A stretch of DNA of 64,000 nt from Kitasatospora terrestris (GTDB lineage: Bacteria; Actinomycetota; Actinomycetes; Streptomycetales; Streptomycetaceae). Location: the NCBI RefSeq assembly GCF_039542905.1, contig NZ_BAABIS010000001.1:6944001-7008000 (forward strand). The letters run 5' to 3'. How positions within the stretch are numbered: position 1 is the first letter of the stretch; every line of letters begins with the position of its first letter. The position numbers and the translations under genes were made by a program. This document shows positions 44,755 through 53,383 of this stretch, piece after piece. The notes beneath the pieces were generated by a model. That model saw only the letters and a program-made list of their open reading frames with translations. It made no database searches and was not told the DNA's origin.

Positions 44755-45987
44755 TTACCAGAAGTCGGGCAGGCTGTAGCGGAACGTGTTGGTCTGGTGC
44801 CAGTAGTGGTTGCCGTCCACCCAGGTCGCCACGCCGCGCAGGAAGCGCAGCACCACCGGGAGGGGAGTGGCGGCGGCCAGTTGGGCGGCCTCCGCCTCGA
44901 ACGCGCGCATCAGGTCGTTGTGGACCTCGATCGCCTTCAGGTACGCCTCGCGCTCGGAGCAGCCCTCGCGCTCGGCGATCACCACCGGCAGGTTCATGTG
45001 CCGCCCGGGGGAGGCGAGTTCCTTGGTGTACGAGTAGAGGTCGTTGACGATCGTGGTCGCGTTGGAGGCGAGGCCGATCACCCGCTGCATCGCCGGCTGG
45101 GCGTGCAGGTCGATCGGCAGCTCGTAGCCGCCGACCGTGTCGGTGATGGTCGGACACGGCCGGAAGTTGTTGAACTGGCGCATCGCCAGGTACTCCCAGA
45201 CCTCCGGGACGTGGTCCGTCTCCGCCCACGCCGCCTCGGCGAGGTAGCCGAGGTGCAGCCGGGCCATGTCGTGGCGGAAACGGTCCGCCTGGGACGGGGT
45301 GGCCGCCCGGTTGAAGTACTCCATCGCCGACCGGTACGCCCGGCGCGGCGGGTCGGCGGACAGCGACGCCTCCCACGGCGCCTGGTACTCGGCCGTGGTG
45401 TGCACCGGGTCCAGCGCGGTGTGCGCCATCAGCAGCCGGCCGCCGAGGCCGATCGGCGAACCGCCGTGGTCCTCGCAGTAGCAGTCGTCCACCGCGTTCT
45501 CGGCCGCCATCAGCCGGGTGGCGATCATCAGGTGGTCGATGGTGGGAGCGTCCGGGTGGCACGCCACCATGTACTTGCCGATCGAGAAGCCGTCGAACTG
45601 GTCCTCCCACTCCGGCGGGTAGAGCTCCACCTCCTCCAGCGCCCACTCCTTGATCCGGCGGCCGACCTCGGCCACCCGCAGCGCGTCCGGCTCCGGCACC
45701 GGGTGGTAGTACAGGCCCGGGATCGGGTCGCCGAGCTTCGGCTTCCCGCTCGCAGGGGCAGGGGCCGGCGCGGGGACCGCGTGCGCGAGCAGCGCGGCGG
45801 TGGGCCCGGTCGGCGCGGGGACCGTCGGCCCGGCCGGCAGCTCGGCCGCCCCGGTCGCCCCGTCGGCGGGCTGTTCGAGGTCCTGGGGCGTGGTGGGTGC
45901 GGCCGGTGTGCCGGGCGTCAGGTACAGGCCCGCGGTGCCCAGGCCGCGCGGGCCGCGGAGGATCTGTTCCAGGTTGGTGGCGCTCAT
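44755..45987 (-). CDS. 2-methylisoborneol synthase (terpene cyclase)
   Basis: The 410-residue class I terpene cyclase converts 2-methylgeranyl diphosphate to the musty-smelling 2-methylisoborneol. The metal-binding motifs are DDCYCED at 167-173 and NDLYSYTKE at 315-323. The first 80 or so residues are a low-complexity Pro/Ala-rich tail that opens with LEQILRGPRGLGTAGLYL. Comparable tails target cyclases into family 2B encapsulins. The shell gene lies 180 bases upstream on the same strand and the methyltransferase gene 36 bases downstream, so all three may be co-expressed. Confidence 0.95.
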   Translation of the reverse strand: MSATNLEQILRGPRGLGTAGLYLTPGTPAAPTTPQDLEQPADGATGAAELPAGPTVPAPTGPTAALLAHAVPAPAPAPASGKPKLGDPIPGLYYHPVPEPDALRVAEVGRRIKEWALEEVELYPPEWEDQFDGFSIGKYMVACHPDAPTIDHLMIATRLMAAENAVDDCYCEDHGGSPIGLGGRLLMAHTALDPVHTTAEYQAPWEASLSADPPRRAYRSAMEYFNRAATPSQADRFRHDMARLHLGYLAEAAWAETDHVPEVWEYLAMRQFNNFRPCPTITDTVGGYELPIDLHAQPAMQRVIGLASNATTIVNDLYSYTKELASPGRHMNLPVVIAEREGCSEREAYLKAIEVHNDLMRAFEAEAAQLAAATPLPVVLRFLRGVATWVDGNHYWHQTNTFRYSLPDFW

Positions 45988-46167
45988 CGCCGTACCGCCT
46001 CTGTCCGCAGTGGTCCGTCAACGTCGTTCGTCAGGCGCGTGCCCGCGCACCGCCGCCTTCCGGCCGCGCGCGGACACGGCGCGTCCACGACCGGCCGCCC
46101 GCCGACTGCCGTGCGGCGTACGACCGGTCGCGGATCACGTGGCGCGGGGAAACCCCCGGACGGGCCG

Positions 46168-47580
46168 TCAGCTGCGGCCGTGGGCGATCTCGACGTTCTC
46201 CAGGACGCCGACGGCGTCGGGGACCAGGATGGCGGCCGAGTAGTAGGCGGTGACGAGGTAGTTGATGATCGCCTTCTCGTCGATGCCCATGAAGCGCACC
46301 GACAGGCTCGGCTGGAACTCGTCCGGGATGCCGGTCTGGTGCAGGCCGATGACGCCCTGGTTGTCCTCACCGGTCCGCATCACCAGGATCGAGCTGGTGT
46401 TGTCGGCGTTGATCGGGATCTTGTTGCAGGGCAGGATCGGGATGCCGCGCCAGGCGGGGATCTTGTGCCCATGCAGGTCGACGTGGTCCGGGTACAGGCC
46501 ACGGGAGTTGAACTCGCGGCCGATCGCCGCGATGGCCTTGGGGTGGGCCAGGAAGAACTCGCTGTCGCGGCGGCGCGAGAGGAGCTCGTCCAGGTCGTCC
46601 GGGGTGGGCGGGCCGGAGTGGGTCTGGATGCGCTGGTCGAACGCGGCGTTGTGGAGCAGGCCGAACTCGCGGTTGTTGATCAGCTCGTGCTCCTGGCGCT
46701 CGCGGAGCGCCTCGACGGTGAGCTTGAGCTGCTGCTCGACCTGGTTCATCGGGTGGTTGTACAGGTCCGCGACGCGGGTGTGGACGCGCAGCACGGTCTG
46801 CGCGATCGACAGCTCGTACTCGCGCGGGTTGAGCTCGTAGTCCACGAAGGCGCTGGGGAGTTCGACCTCACCGGTGTGGCCCGACGACATCGCGATCTCG
46901 GCCTCGCCGAGCTCGTTCTGCCGCTGCAGGGGCAGCGAGGAGAACTCCGCCAGGTGCGCCTGGAGCGCCGGCGACAGCGTGACGATCCGGGCGAAGTCGG
47001 CGCGGGTGAGGGTGAGCAGGGTGCCGTTGGTCTTCGCGGTGGCGGTGTAGTCCCAGGTGGCGTCCTCGTCCAACAGGGCGTTCTCGCCGAACCGGTCACC
47101 GTCCGCCAGGACGCCGACGACCGCGTCGTCACCGTACTTGCCGGTGCCGACCTGGTTGATCCGGCCGTGCGCGATCAGGTGGATCTCGGCCGCCGGGGCG
47201 CCGCGCTCGACCAGGACCTCGCCGGCGCGGAAGTCCCGCTGCACGCACCGGTCCGCGATCGCGGTCAGCACCTCGACGTCCTCGAAGCCGCGCAGCAGCG
47301 CCAGCTCGCCCAGCTCCTGCGGGATCACCCGCACCTGCGCGCCGGTCTGCACGAACTCGATCCGGCCGTCACCCACGGTGTACACCAGCCGCCGGTTGAC
47401 CCGGTAGGTACCACCGGAGGTCTGCACCCACGGCAGCATCCGCAGCAGCCACCGCGAGGTGATCTCCTGCATCTGCGGCGCCGACTTGGTCGTCGTCGCC
47501 AGGTTGCGGGCAGCAGCAGTCGCAAGGCTGGTCTGCGCCGGCTGCGCCGCCTGCGCCTCCGGGCTCGTCTCCACGGACAT
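46168..47580 (-). CDS. Family 2B encapsulin shell protein with cyclic-nucleotide-binding domain (EshA-like)
   Basis: The product has 470 residues. An N-terminal arm (to about residue 90) and residues from about 215 onward make the HK97-type shell fold (LNPREYELSIAQTVLRVHTRVADL, FEFNSRGLYPDHVDLHGHKIPAWRG-like REFNSRGLYPDHVDLHG, DEKAIINYLVTAYYSAAILVPDA). A cyclic-nucleotide-binding domain is inserted at about 95-205 with the cassette FGENALL at 164-170. The Arg that normally contacts the cyclic phosphate is not at its usual place (DEDATWDYTATA), so ligand binding is uncertain. The ATG at 47580 begins MSVETSPEAQ. The family is known to enclose terpene cyclases such as MIB synthase, encoded next. 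Confidence 0.93.
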   Translation of the reverse strand: MSVETSPEAQAAQPAQTSLATAAARNLATTTKSAPQMQEITSRWLLRMLPWVQTSGGTYRVNRRLVYTVGDGRIEFVQTGAQVRVIPQELGELALLRGFEDVEVLTAIADRCVQRDFRAGEVLVERGAPAAEIHLIAHGRINQVGTGKYGDDAVVGVLADGDRFGENALLDEDATWDYTATAKTNGTLLTLTRADFARIVTLSPALQAHLAEFSSLPLQRQNELGEAEIAMSSGHTGEVELPSAFVDYELNPREYELSIAQTVLRVHTRVADLYNHPMNQVEQQLKLTVEALRERQEHELINNREFGLLHNAAFDQRIQTHSGPPTPDDLDELLSRRRDSEFFLAHPKAIAAIGREFNSRGLYPDHVDLHGHKIPAWRGIPILPCNKIPINADNTSSILVMRTGEDNQGVIGLHQTGIPDEFQPSLSVRFMGIDEKAIINYLVTAYYSAAILVPDAVGVLENVEIAHGRS

Positions 47581-47702
47581 CGGGCAGTGCACTCCTTCGG
47601 GAACGGCCGGCGTCAGGGCAGCATGGCGTGACACCGGGGTGAGAGGAGGGGGTGAAAAGGCTTTGTGAGGGTCCGGAGTTGATCCCGGCTCCGCAGAGAA
47701 CG

Positions 47703-47792
47703 CTAAACGATCTGATGCTCCATCAGAGCGATGCGCCTCGCCATGTACTCGATCAGGTGAACCTTGGTGTTGATACGACTTGGGATCATCAT
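47703..47792 (-). CDS. Possible 29-residue peptide overlapping the GH43 stop
   Basis: An ATG at 47792 overlaps the GH43 stop codon (ATGA) and opens a 30-codon frame. The peptide is MMIPSRINTKV, then HLIEYMARRIALMEHQIV; it would be an amphipathic basic helix. Codons such as AGT, CGT, GTT and ATC and a lower GC content differ from the neighbours. No Shine-Dalgarno sequence is seen, so it would rely on coupling. It may be a small protein or only the remnant of an older gene. A short hairpin TCTGATG-CTC-CATCAGA (47711-47727) lies in its 3' end. Confidence 0.3.
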   Translation of the reverse strand: MMIPSRINTKVHLIEYMARRIALMEHQIV

Positions 47793-49442
47793 TCGGGGAA
47801 GAGGTGGGAGACACTCCCCGACCCGCCGGTCAGGTCCCGGACCCACGGGCCGACGGAGGCGCCGGTGGAGCCCGTCTCGCGGATCACGCCGTGCTCCACG
47901 TGCTCCGCGTGCTCGTCCGACAGCACCGTCGCGCCGAGCACCGGGCCGAACGGGCGCCACGCCGCGTCCGCCCGGTGGCGGAACCGCAGTTCACCGCAGT
48001 CCACGTCCACACCGAGCCGCGGCGCGGCGCCTTCCGCGAGGACCGCGTCGGCCGCCTCCTCGAACCGGACCACCCCGCGGTCGCTGCTCACGAGCCGCAG
48101 CACGCGCCGGCCGGCGTCGCCCGCGGTGACGTGCAGGAAATACCAGTTGAGCGTGGTGTAGTACGCGGTGACGCCCGCCGACTGCTGGAACGACCGCGGC
48201 CGGAACTCCACCTCCGCCGTGAACGAGCAGCGCGGCGCGGTCATCCGGCGGGCCACCAGGCTCGGACCGACCAGGCTCTGCGGGGAGCGGCCGCCGCGCA
48301 CCCGCAGACGGCCGGGCCGCTCGGTGAGGCTGAGCCAGTCCGCGCCGGCGGGGCGGCGCAGCGTGGACCATGCCGGGCCGAGCACCGGGCGGTCGAAGTC
48401 GTCCGAGTCCGGCTGCTGCGGGGGCGGGTCGGGGCGGCCTGTCGGCGCGGGCGTGTCGGCGGCGGCACGTCGACCGAGGGCGGCGCCGGTACGTGCGGTG
48501 CTGCGACTGGCGGCGTGGCGAGGTGGACCGCCACGGCGGGCAGGCCGGTGGGGACGCGGAGCCGGCCGTCGGCCGTCCACTCGACCGGCGCGAGCGCCGT
48601 CTCCCGGCCGAGGACGCACGGACCGCACCGGCCGAGCGGGCGGGCGACCAGGTACGCCAGCCACCAGCGGCCGTCCGCGGCCTCCGTCAGGCTGCCGTGG
48701 CCGGCCTTCTGCAACGGCAGGCCGGGACGGTCGCGGGCGGTGACCAGCGGGCCGCGCGGGTCGCGTTCGTGCGGGCCGGTGAGGGCGCGCGAGCGGGCGA
48801 CGGTCACCCGGTGTTCCCAGCCGGTGCCGCCGTCCGCCGTCAGCAGGTAGTACCAGGGGCCCCGGCGGTACAGGTTCGGGCCCTCGGTCCAGCCCGCCCG
48901 CGGCGGCAGCGCCAGCGGCCTCGGCCCCCCGACCAGCCGGCGGGCCGCCCGGTCGTACCGGGTCGCCTCCAGCCCGGCCGAACCCCCGTACCCCGGACGC
49001 CAGTCGTGCACCAGGTTGAGCAGCCGGCTGTCCGCGCCGTCGTGGAACAGCGAGGTGTCGAAACCGCGCGCGTGCAGCGGCACCGGATCCGACCACGGGC
49101 CGTCGATCGCCGGCGCGGTGACCAGGAAGTTCGGGCAGTCGGTGAAACCGCCCGTGCAGCTGGAGACGTTGGAGAAGAGCAGGTGGAACAGCCCGTCCGC
49201 GTAGGACAGGTTGGGCGCCCGGACCCCGGCCGAGTCCGGGCAGCCGGTCAGGTCCAGCAGCCGCGTCGGTGAGCGCCGCCCAGCGGACGCCAGTCGACCG
49301 GGTCGGTGGAGTGGTGCAGCCGAACTCCCGGAAACCACTCGAACGTGGACGCCGCCACGTAGTGGTCGTCACCCACCTGCAGGATCGACGGATCCGGATG
49401 CGACCCGGGCAGCACCGGATTGCGGATGATGCCTTCCCGCAC
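47789..49442 (-). pseudogene. GH43 glycoside hydrolase (beta-xylosidase/arabinofuranosidase-like) broken by frameshifts
   Basis: Homologous segments lie in successive frames. The start (GTG 49442; IIRNPVLPGSHPDPSILQ, with the GH43 catalytic Asp) runs to WRPLGGA near 49273. The catalytic middle (LLDLTGCPDSAGVRAPNLSYADG to about 48470, with GWTEGPNLYRRG) is in a second frame, and between them a few codons (LTDA) read in the third. The C-terminal concanavalin-like domain (DDFDRPVLGPAWSTLRRP to the end) is in that third frame again. The joins lie at about 49255-49275 and in the Pro-rich linker at 48420-48475. Read through, the enzyme would be about 550 residues, normal for two-domain GH43 beta-xylosidases. 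Codon bias is intact on all parts, so the breaks are recent or sequencing errors. Confidence 0.8.
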
Positions 49443-49463
49443 GCTCGCCCCTGTCTGCCGCCG

Positions 49464-49523
49464 CCCGCCGTCGTCCCGCCCGCCGTCGTCCCGCCTGTCG
49501 TCGTCCCGCCTGTCGGCGTCCAC
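49464..49523. repeat. 15-bp tandem repeat upstream of the GH43 gene
   Basis: About three and a half copies of CCCGCCGTCGTCCCG lie in tandem (two exact, later ones CCTGTCGTCGTCCCG and partial). The repeat is in the 184-base gap between the ROK gene and the GH43 start. It encodes Arg/Asp runs in antisense frames, but I do not think it is coding. Confidence 0.75.
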
Positions 49524-49626
49524 CGCGGAACGTACGGGGGCGACGGCCGTCCGGGCAGCGGTCGCGCCGGTTCCGGCCGACGGTCGGCGGCAGCGCCCTC
49601 GGCGGTGGGCGGTCAGCGGTGGGCGG

Positions 49627-50640
49627 TCAGCGGTGGGCGGGCAGCGCGGTGCGGGCGAAGGCGGCGGCGCCGACCAGGCCGGCGTTGGTGCCGAGCTCGG
49701 CCGGGAGCAGGCGCAGGCCGCGGGTGAAGGACAGCGCGGTGTAGGAGGCGAGGTGCCGGGCCAGCGGCTCGAAGAGGACGGGCCCGGCCTTGGCGACGCC
49801 GCCGCCGACGACCGCGGCGTCGAGTTCGACCAGGGTGGCGGTGGCGGCGATGCCGGCTGCCAGGGCTCGGGCGGCGAGGTCGAAAGCGGTGAGGGCGAGC
49901 GGGTCGCCGGCCCGGGCCGCGGCGGCGACGGCACCCGCCGTGGCATCGCCGCCGCGGCCCGGCCGCCAGCCGAGTTCGTCGGCCGTGCGGGCGATGGCGG
50001 TGCCGGAGGCGATCCCCTCGACGCAGCCGCGGGAGCCGCAGGGGCACGGCCGGCCGTCGAGGTCGACGCTGATGTGCCCGAGGTGTCCGGCGTTGCCCGT
50101 GGTGCCGGTGCGCAGGCGGCCGTCGAGGACGAGCCCGGCACCGACGCCGGTCGAGACCACCAGGCAGAGGGCGTTGCGGTACGGGCGGGCGGCGCCCCGC
50201 CAGTGTTCGGCGGCGGCCATCGCGACCGCGTCGCCGCCGAGGACCACGGGCAGACCGTGGACGGCGGGGTGCTCGGCGGCCTCGGAGCGCAGCGGGAAGT
50301 CACGCCAGCCGGGCAGGTTGACCGGGCTGACGGTGCCGGCGGCGATGTCGACCGGGCCGGCGCTGCCGATGCCGAGGGCCCGGACGCCCTGCCACTCGGG
50401 AAGCCGGGCGAGGTCGTCGAGGACGTGGTCGACGGCGGCCATCAGCTCGTGCCGGTCGCCGTCGGCGGGAGTGGGCACCTGGAGCTGGTGCAGCAGCGAA
50501 CCGTCGGTGCCGACCAGGGCGCCCGCGATCTTGGTGCCGCCGATGTCGAGGGCCGCCAGCAGCGGCCTGTGAGCGGCCCCGCCGGGTGCTGACCACGGGG
50601 GTCCGGCGGCGAGGTCGGTACCGGCCATGTCGTAACTCAT
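49627..50640 (-). CDS. ROK-family sugar kinase
   Basis: The 337-residue protein has the ATP-binding DIGGTK at residues 32-37, the sugar-binding NAGHLGHISVD with catalytic Asp region near 170-200, and the ROK zinc motif CPCGSRGC. It lacks an N-terminal helix-turn-helix, so it is a kinase rather than a ROK repressor. In this setting glucose or mannose is the likely substrate; mannose phosphorylation would supply ManA, encoded downstream. The ATG at 50640 follows GGAGACG. It is divergent from the sugar ABC operon and shares its control region. Confidence 0.9.
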   Translation of the reverse strand: MSYDMAGTDLAAGPPWSAPGGAAHRPLLAALDIGGTKIAGALVGTDGSLLHQLQVPTPADGDRHELMAAVDHVLDDLARLPEWQGVRALGIGSAGPVDIAAGTVSPVNLPGWRDFPLRSEAAEHPAVHGLPVVLGGDAVAMAAAEHWRGAARPYRNALCLVVSTGVGAGLVLDGRLRTGTTGNAGHLGHISVDLDGRPCPCGSRGCVEGIASGTAIARTADELGWRPGRGGDATAGAVAAAARAGDPLALTAFDLAARALAAGIAATATLVELDAAVVGGGVAKAGPVLFEPLARHLASYTALSFTRGLRLLPAELGTNAGLVGAAAFARTALPAHR

Positions 50641-50976
50641 TGTGACGTCTCCGCGGGTGTAGCAGGGGAGCGCCACGGTGCCTGGGCTGGGCGCTGCCGG
50701 TCCTTCCCGCCGATTCTGACCCCCTCTGACAACGTTGTCCAGCGAGTCTCGGTCGCGGTCCGATAACGAACCTGATCCACTTACTCGTTAGGCAAAGTTT
50801 TAGTAAATAAGGGCTTTGCGAGTAACAAATCTCGTGGATATCAATGTTGACCGCTCTATGGACATGGCCGGGATGTGACGTCTACGTTAAGCGTCCAGCA
50901 GCCAGGGAGGCCGATTGCACCCCGGTGGCTGTCTCTCCCCCGTGTCACAAGACGATCAGCGCGAAGGATGAGCGAG
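50641..50976. promoter_or_regulatory. Divergent control region of the ROK kinase and sugar ABC transporter
   Basis: This 336-base gap is unusually AT-rich between 50757 and 50850. It contains a perfect 12-bp LacI-type palindrome GACAACGTTGTC (50728-50739). It also has an inverted repeat with arms TTACTCG...GCAAAG (50781-50797) and CTTTGCGAGTAA (50814-50825) around an A/T-rich loop. The binding protein gene's start is preceded by a long leader of uncertain length. No gene is visible here. Confidence 0.6.
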
Positions 50977-52281
50977 ATGCGCAGAGGATGGGTGGCCGTT
51001 GCGGCCGCGACCATGGTGGTGCTCACGGCGTGTAGCAGTGGCGGCGGCAGCGCTTCCTCCGCCCAGACGGTCAACTCGGACGCGAGCAAGGTGTCCGGCA
51101 CCATCACGGTCCTGACGAACCGTACGGATCAGCTGGGCGACGGCACCCTCGACAAGTACGCCGCCGCGTTCACCAAGATCTACCCGAACGTCAAGGTGAA
51201 GTTCGAGGGGATGAAGGACTACGAGGGCGAAGTCAAGATCCGCATGAACACCGAGAACTACGGTGACGTGCTGCCGATCCCCTCGGACCTGTCGATCGCC
51301 CAGTTCCCGAACTTCTTCTCGCCGTTGGGCGACGCGGCCGAGCTGTCGAAGCAGTACCAGTGGACCGACTACTCGACGGTCGGCGGCAAGGTCTACGGCA
51401 TCGCCAACTACGGCACCGTGACCGGTTTCGTCTACAACAAGAAGGTCTGGGCGGACGCCGGCGTCACCGAGTGGCCGAAGACCCCCGAGGAGTTCGTCAC
51501 CGACCTGAAGGCCATCAAGGCCAAGGGCCAGGCGACCCCGTACTACACCAACTACCACGACGGCTGGCCGCTGCGGCAGTGGACCGACGCGATCGGCTCG
51601 CCGAGCTGCAACCCCGCCGCCAAGGACGCGATGGCCTCCACCGCCACCCCGTGGACCGGCGGCAACGACATATTCACCATCGACAGCCTGCTGTACTCGG
51701 CCGTCCACGAGAAGCTCACCGAGGACGACCCGACCACCACCAACTGGGACAACTCGAAGAGCCTGCTGGCCACCGGCAAGATCGGGTCGATGTACCTGGG
51801 CTCGTGGTCCATCTCGCAGATGCGCGACGCCGCCACCAAGGCCGGTGCGAGCCCGGACGACATCGGCTACATGCCGTTCCCGTCGACCAGTGGCAAGCCG
51901 TGCACCGTCCTGCAGCCGGACTACAAGTACGCGATCAACAAGCACTCCAAGAACCAGGAGGCGGCCCGCGCCTGGGTCGACTGGTTCATCAACAAGTCCG
52001 GTGCCGCCCAGAACGAGCAGGGCATCTCCTCCGTCAAGGGCACCGAACTCCCCGGCGCGCTCAAGCCCTTCACCGAGAAGGGGGTGCAGATGATCGGCCA
52101 GAACCAGGAGAAGCTGGCCACGGTCAAGAAGATCGACAAGGGTGCGGAGATCAACCTGGACGCACCGGACTACCGGCAGAAGCTGGTCGACATCGCGCGC
52201 GGCGCCGCCGCCGGCGACCAGAACAGCTACTTCGCCGAGCTGAACAAGAAGTGGTCCGCGTCGCAGAAGACGGTCGGCTGA
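50977..52281 (+). CDS. Sugar ABC transporter substrate-binding lipoprotein (CUT1)
   Basis: The 434-residue lipoprotein has a short signal peptide with lipobox LTAC and Cys19, and the two-lobed fold of CUT1 binding proteins (ITVLTNRTDQ, YPNVKVKFEGMKDYEGEVKIRMNTEN read in parts, GIANYGTVTGFVYNK). It captures a sugar oligomer outside the membrane for the two permeases downstream; in this locus mannan oligosaccharides are likely. The ATG at 50977 is chosen because AAGGA lies 9 bases before it, while the ATG at 50968 directly abuts that sequence. It is followed by a long intercistronic hairpin. Confidence 0.93.
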   Translation: MRRGWVAVAAATMVVLTACSSGGGSASSAQTVNSDASKVSGTITVLTNRTDQLGDGTLDKYAAAFTKIYPNVKVKFEGMKDYEGEVKIRMNTENYGDVLPIPSDLSIAQFPNFFSPLGDAAELSKQYQWTDYSTVGGKVYGIANYGTVTGFVYNKKVWADAGVTEWPKTPEEFVTDLKAIKAKGQATPYYTNYHDGWPLRQWTDAIGSPSCNPAAKDAMASTATPWTGGNDIFTIDSLLYSAVHEKLTEDDPTTTNWDNSKSLLATGKIGSMYLGSWSISQMRDAATKAGASPDDIGYMPFPSTSGKPCTVLQPDYKYAINKHSKNQEAARAWVDWFINKSGAAQNEQGISSVKGTELPGALKPFTEKGVQMIGQNQEKLATVKKIDKGAEINLDAPDYRQKLVDIARGAAAGDQNSYFAELNKKWSASQKTVG

Positions 52282-52292
52282 CCGACCCGACC

Positions 52293-52347
52293 GAGCGGCG
52301 CGACCCGTGCCCGGCCCTGACGGCGAGAGCGCCGGGCCGCGCCGCTC
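52293..52347 (+). repeat. Intercistronic stem-loop after the binding-protein gene
   Basis: An outer 10-bp perfect stem GAGCGGCGCG / CGCGCCGCTC (52293-52302, 52338-52347) encloses a second 6-bp stem CCCGGC / GCCGGG (52310-52315, 52331-52336). It fills the gap between binding-protein and permease genes, where such hairpins usually raise the ratio of binding protein to permease by blocking 3' decay or stopping part of transcription. Confidence 0.7.
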
Positions 52348-52378
52348 ACCGGGTGCCAGGACCTACGAAGGAACGAAG

Positions 52379-53383
52379 ATGACTGCACTGCAGAGGGACC
52401 GGGGCACCGGAACGCCCCCCGCGCAGACCGCCGCGACAGGCGGGGCGAGGGCGACCGACGCCGCGACCGGCGCGTCGGCCCCGACCACCCGCCGCCGCGC
52501 CTCCCGGCGCAAGGGCGTCCGCCGGCACTGGTGGTTCACCCCGTGGCTGTACCTGCTGGTACCGCTCGTGCTGCTGGTGACGTTCACCTACCTGCCGATC
52601 GGCGACATGATCGGCTACAGCTTCAGCGACTGGGACGGCATCAGCCCGGAGAAGAACAACGTCGGGCTCAAGAACTACACCGACCTGTTCACCCGGCCCG
52701 AGCTGTTCAAGGTGTTCCTGGTCAGCGGTGTCTACCTGCTCGCCGCCGTGGTGCAGATCTGTCTGGCCCTGTACTTCGCCACCGTGCTCAGCTTCAACAC
52801 GAAGTTCCGGAACCTGTTCAAGGGCATCCTGTTCTTCCCCTACCTGATCAACGGCGTCGCGATCGGCTTCGTCTTCCTGTACTTCTTCCAGCCCCACGGA
52901 ACGCTCGACTCGCTGCTCGAACTCGTGGGCATCCACGGCAAGTTCCTCTGGACGGGTGACCCCGACCTGGTCAACAAGTCGCTGGCCGGCGTGTCGGTCT
53001 GGCGCTACACCGGTCTCAACCTGGTGCTGTTCCTCGGCGCTGTCCAGTCCATCCCGCCGCACCTGTACGAGGCCGCCGCGCTGGACGGCGCCAATCGCTG
53101 GCAGCAGTTCCGGCACATCATCGCGCCCAGCATCAAACCGGTGATCAGCCTCAGCGCGATCCTCGCGGTCTCGGGCTCGCTGGCGGTGTTCGAGATCCCG
53201 TACATCATGACCGGCGGCGCCAACGGCTCGCAGACCTTCGTCATCCAGAGCATCAACATGGCCTTCAAGTTCGACAAGTTCGGCCTGGCCTCGGCCAGCG
53301 CCGTGGTGCTGCTGGCCATGATCCTGCTCGTCACCTGGATCCAGCGCCGTCTGGTGCCGGAGGAGAGGGTTGAACTCTCGTGA
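52379..53383 (+). CDS. Sugar ABC transporter permease (MalF type)
   Basis: The 334-residue protein has a basic N-terminal head of about 50 residues, six membrane segments and the ATPase-contacting EAA loop (EAAALDGANRWQQFRHIIAPSI). The ATG at 52379 has GAAGGAAC upstream. Its stop overlaps the second permease start as GTGA. No ATPase gene accompanies the operon, as is usual in Streptomyces, where the shared ATPase MsiK energises CUT1 systems. Confidence 0.95.
   Translation: MTALQRDRGTGTPPAQTAATGGARATDAATGASAPTTRRRASRRKGVRRHWWFTPWLYLLVPLVLLVTFTYLPIGDMIGYSFSDWDGISPEKNNVGLKNYTDLFTRPELFKVFLVSGVYLLAAVVQICLALYFATVLSFNTKFRNLFKGILFFPYLINGVAIGFVFLYFFQPHGTLDSLLELVGIHGKFLWTGDPDLVNKSLAGVSVWRYTGLNLVLFLGAVQSIPPHLYEAAALDGANRWQQFRHIIAPSIKPVISLSAILAVSGSLAVFEIPYIMTGGANGSQTFVIQSINMAFKFDKFGLASASAVVLLAMILLVTWIQRRLVPEERVELS

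Noticed and set aside
44797..47631. Plus-strand open frame of 944 codons across the MIB genes
   Set aside because: Antisense shadow of the synthase and encapsulin genes, which have clear family signatures.
49450..49540. Tandem repeat taken as a CRISPR array
   Set aside because: Units are 15 bp, directly adjacent, with no spacers and no cas genes.
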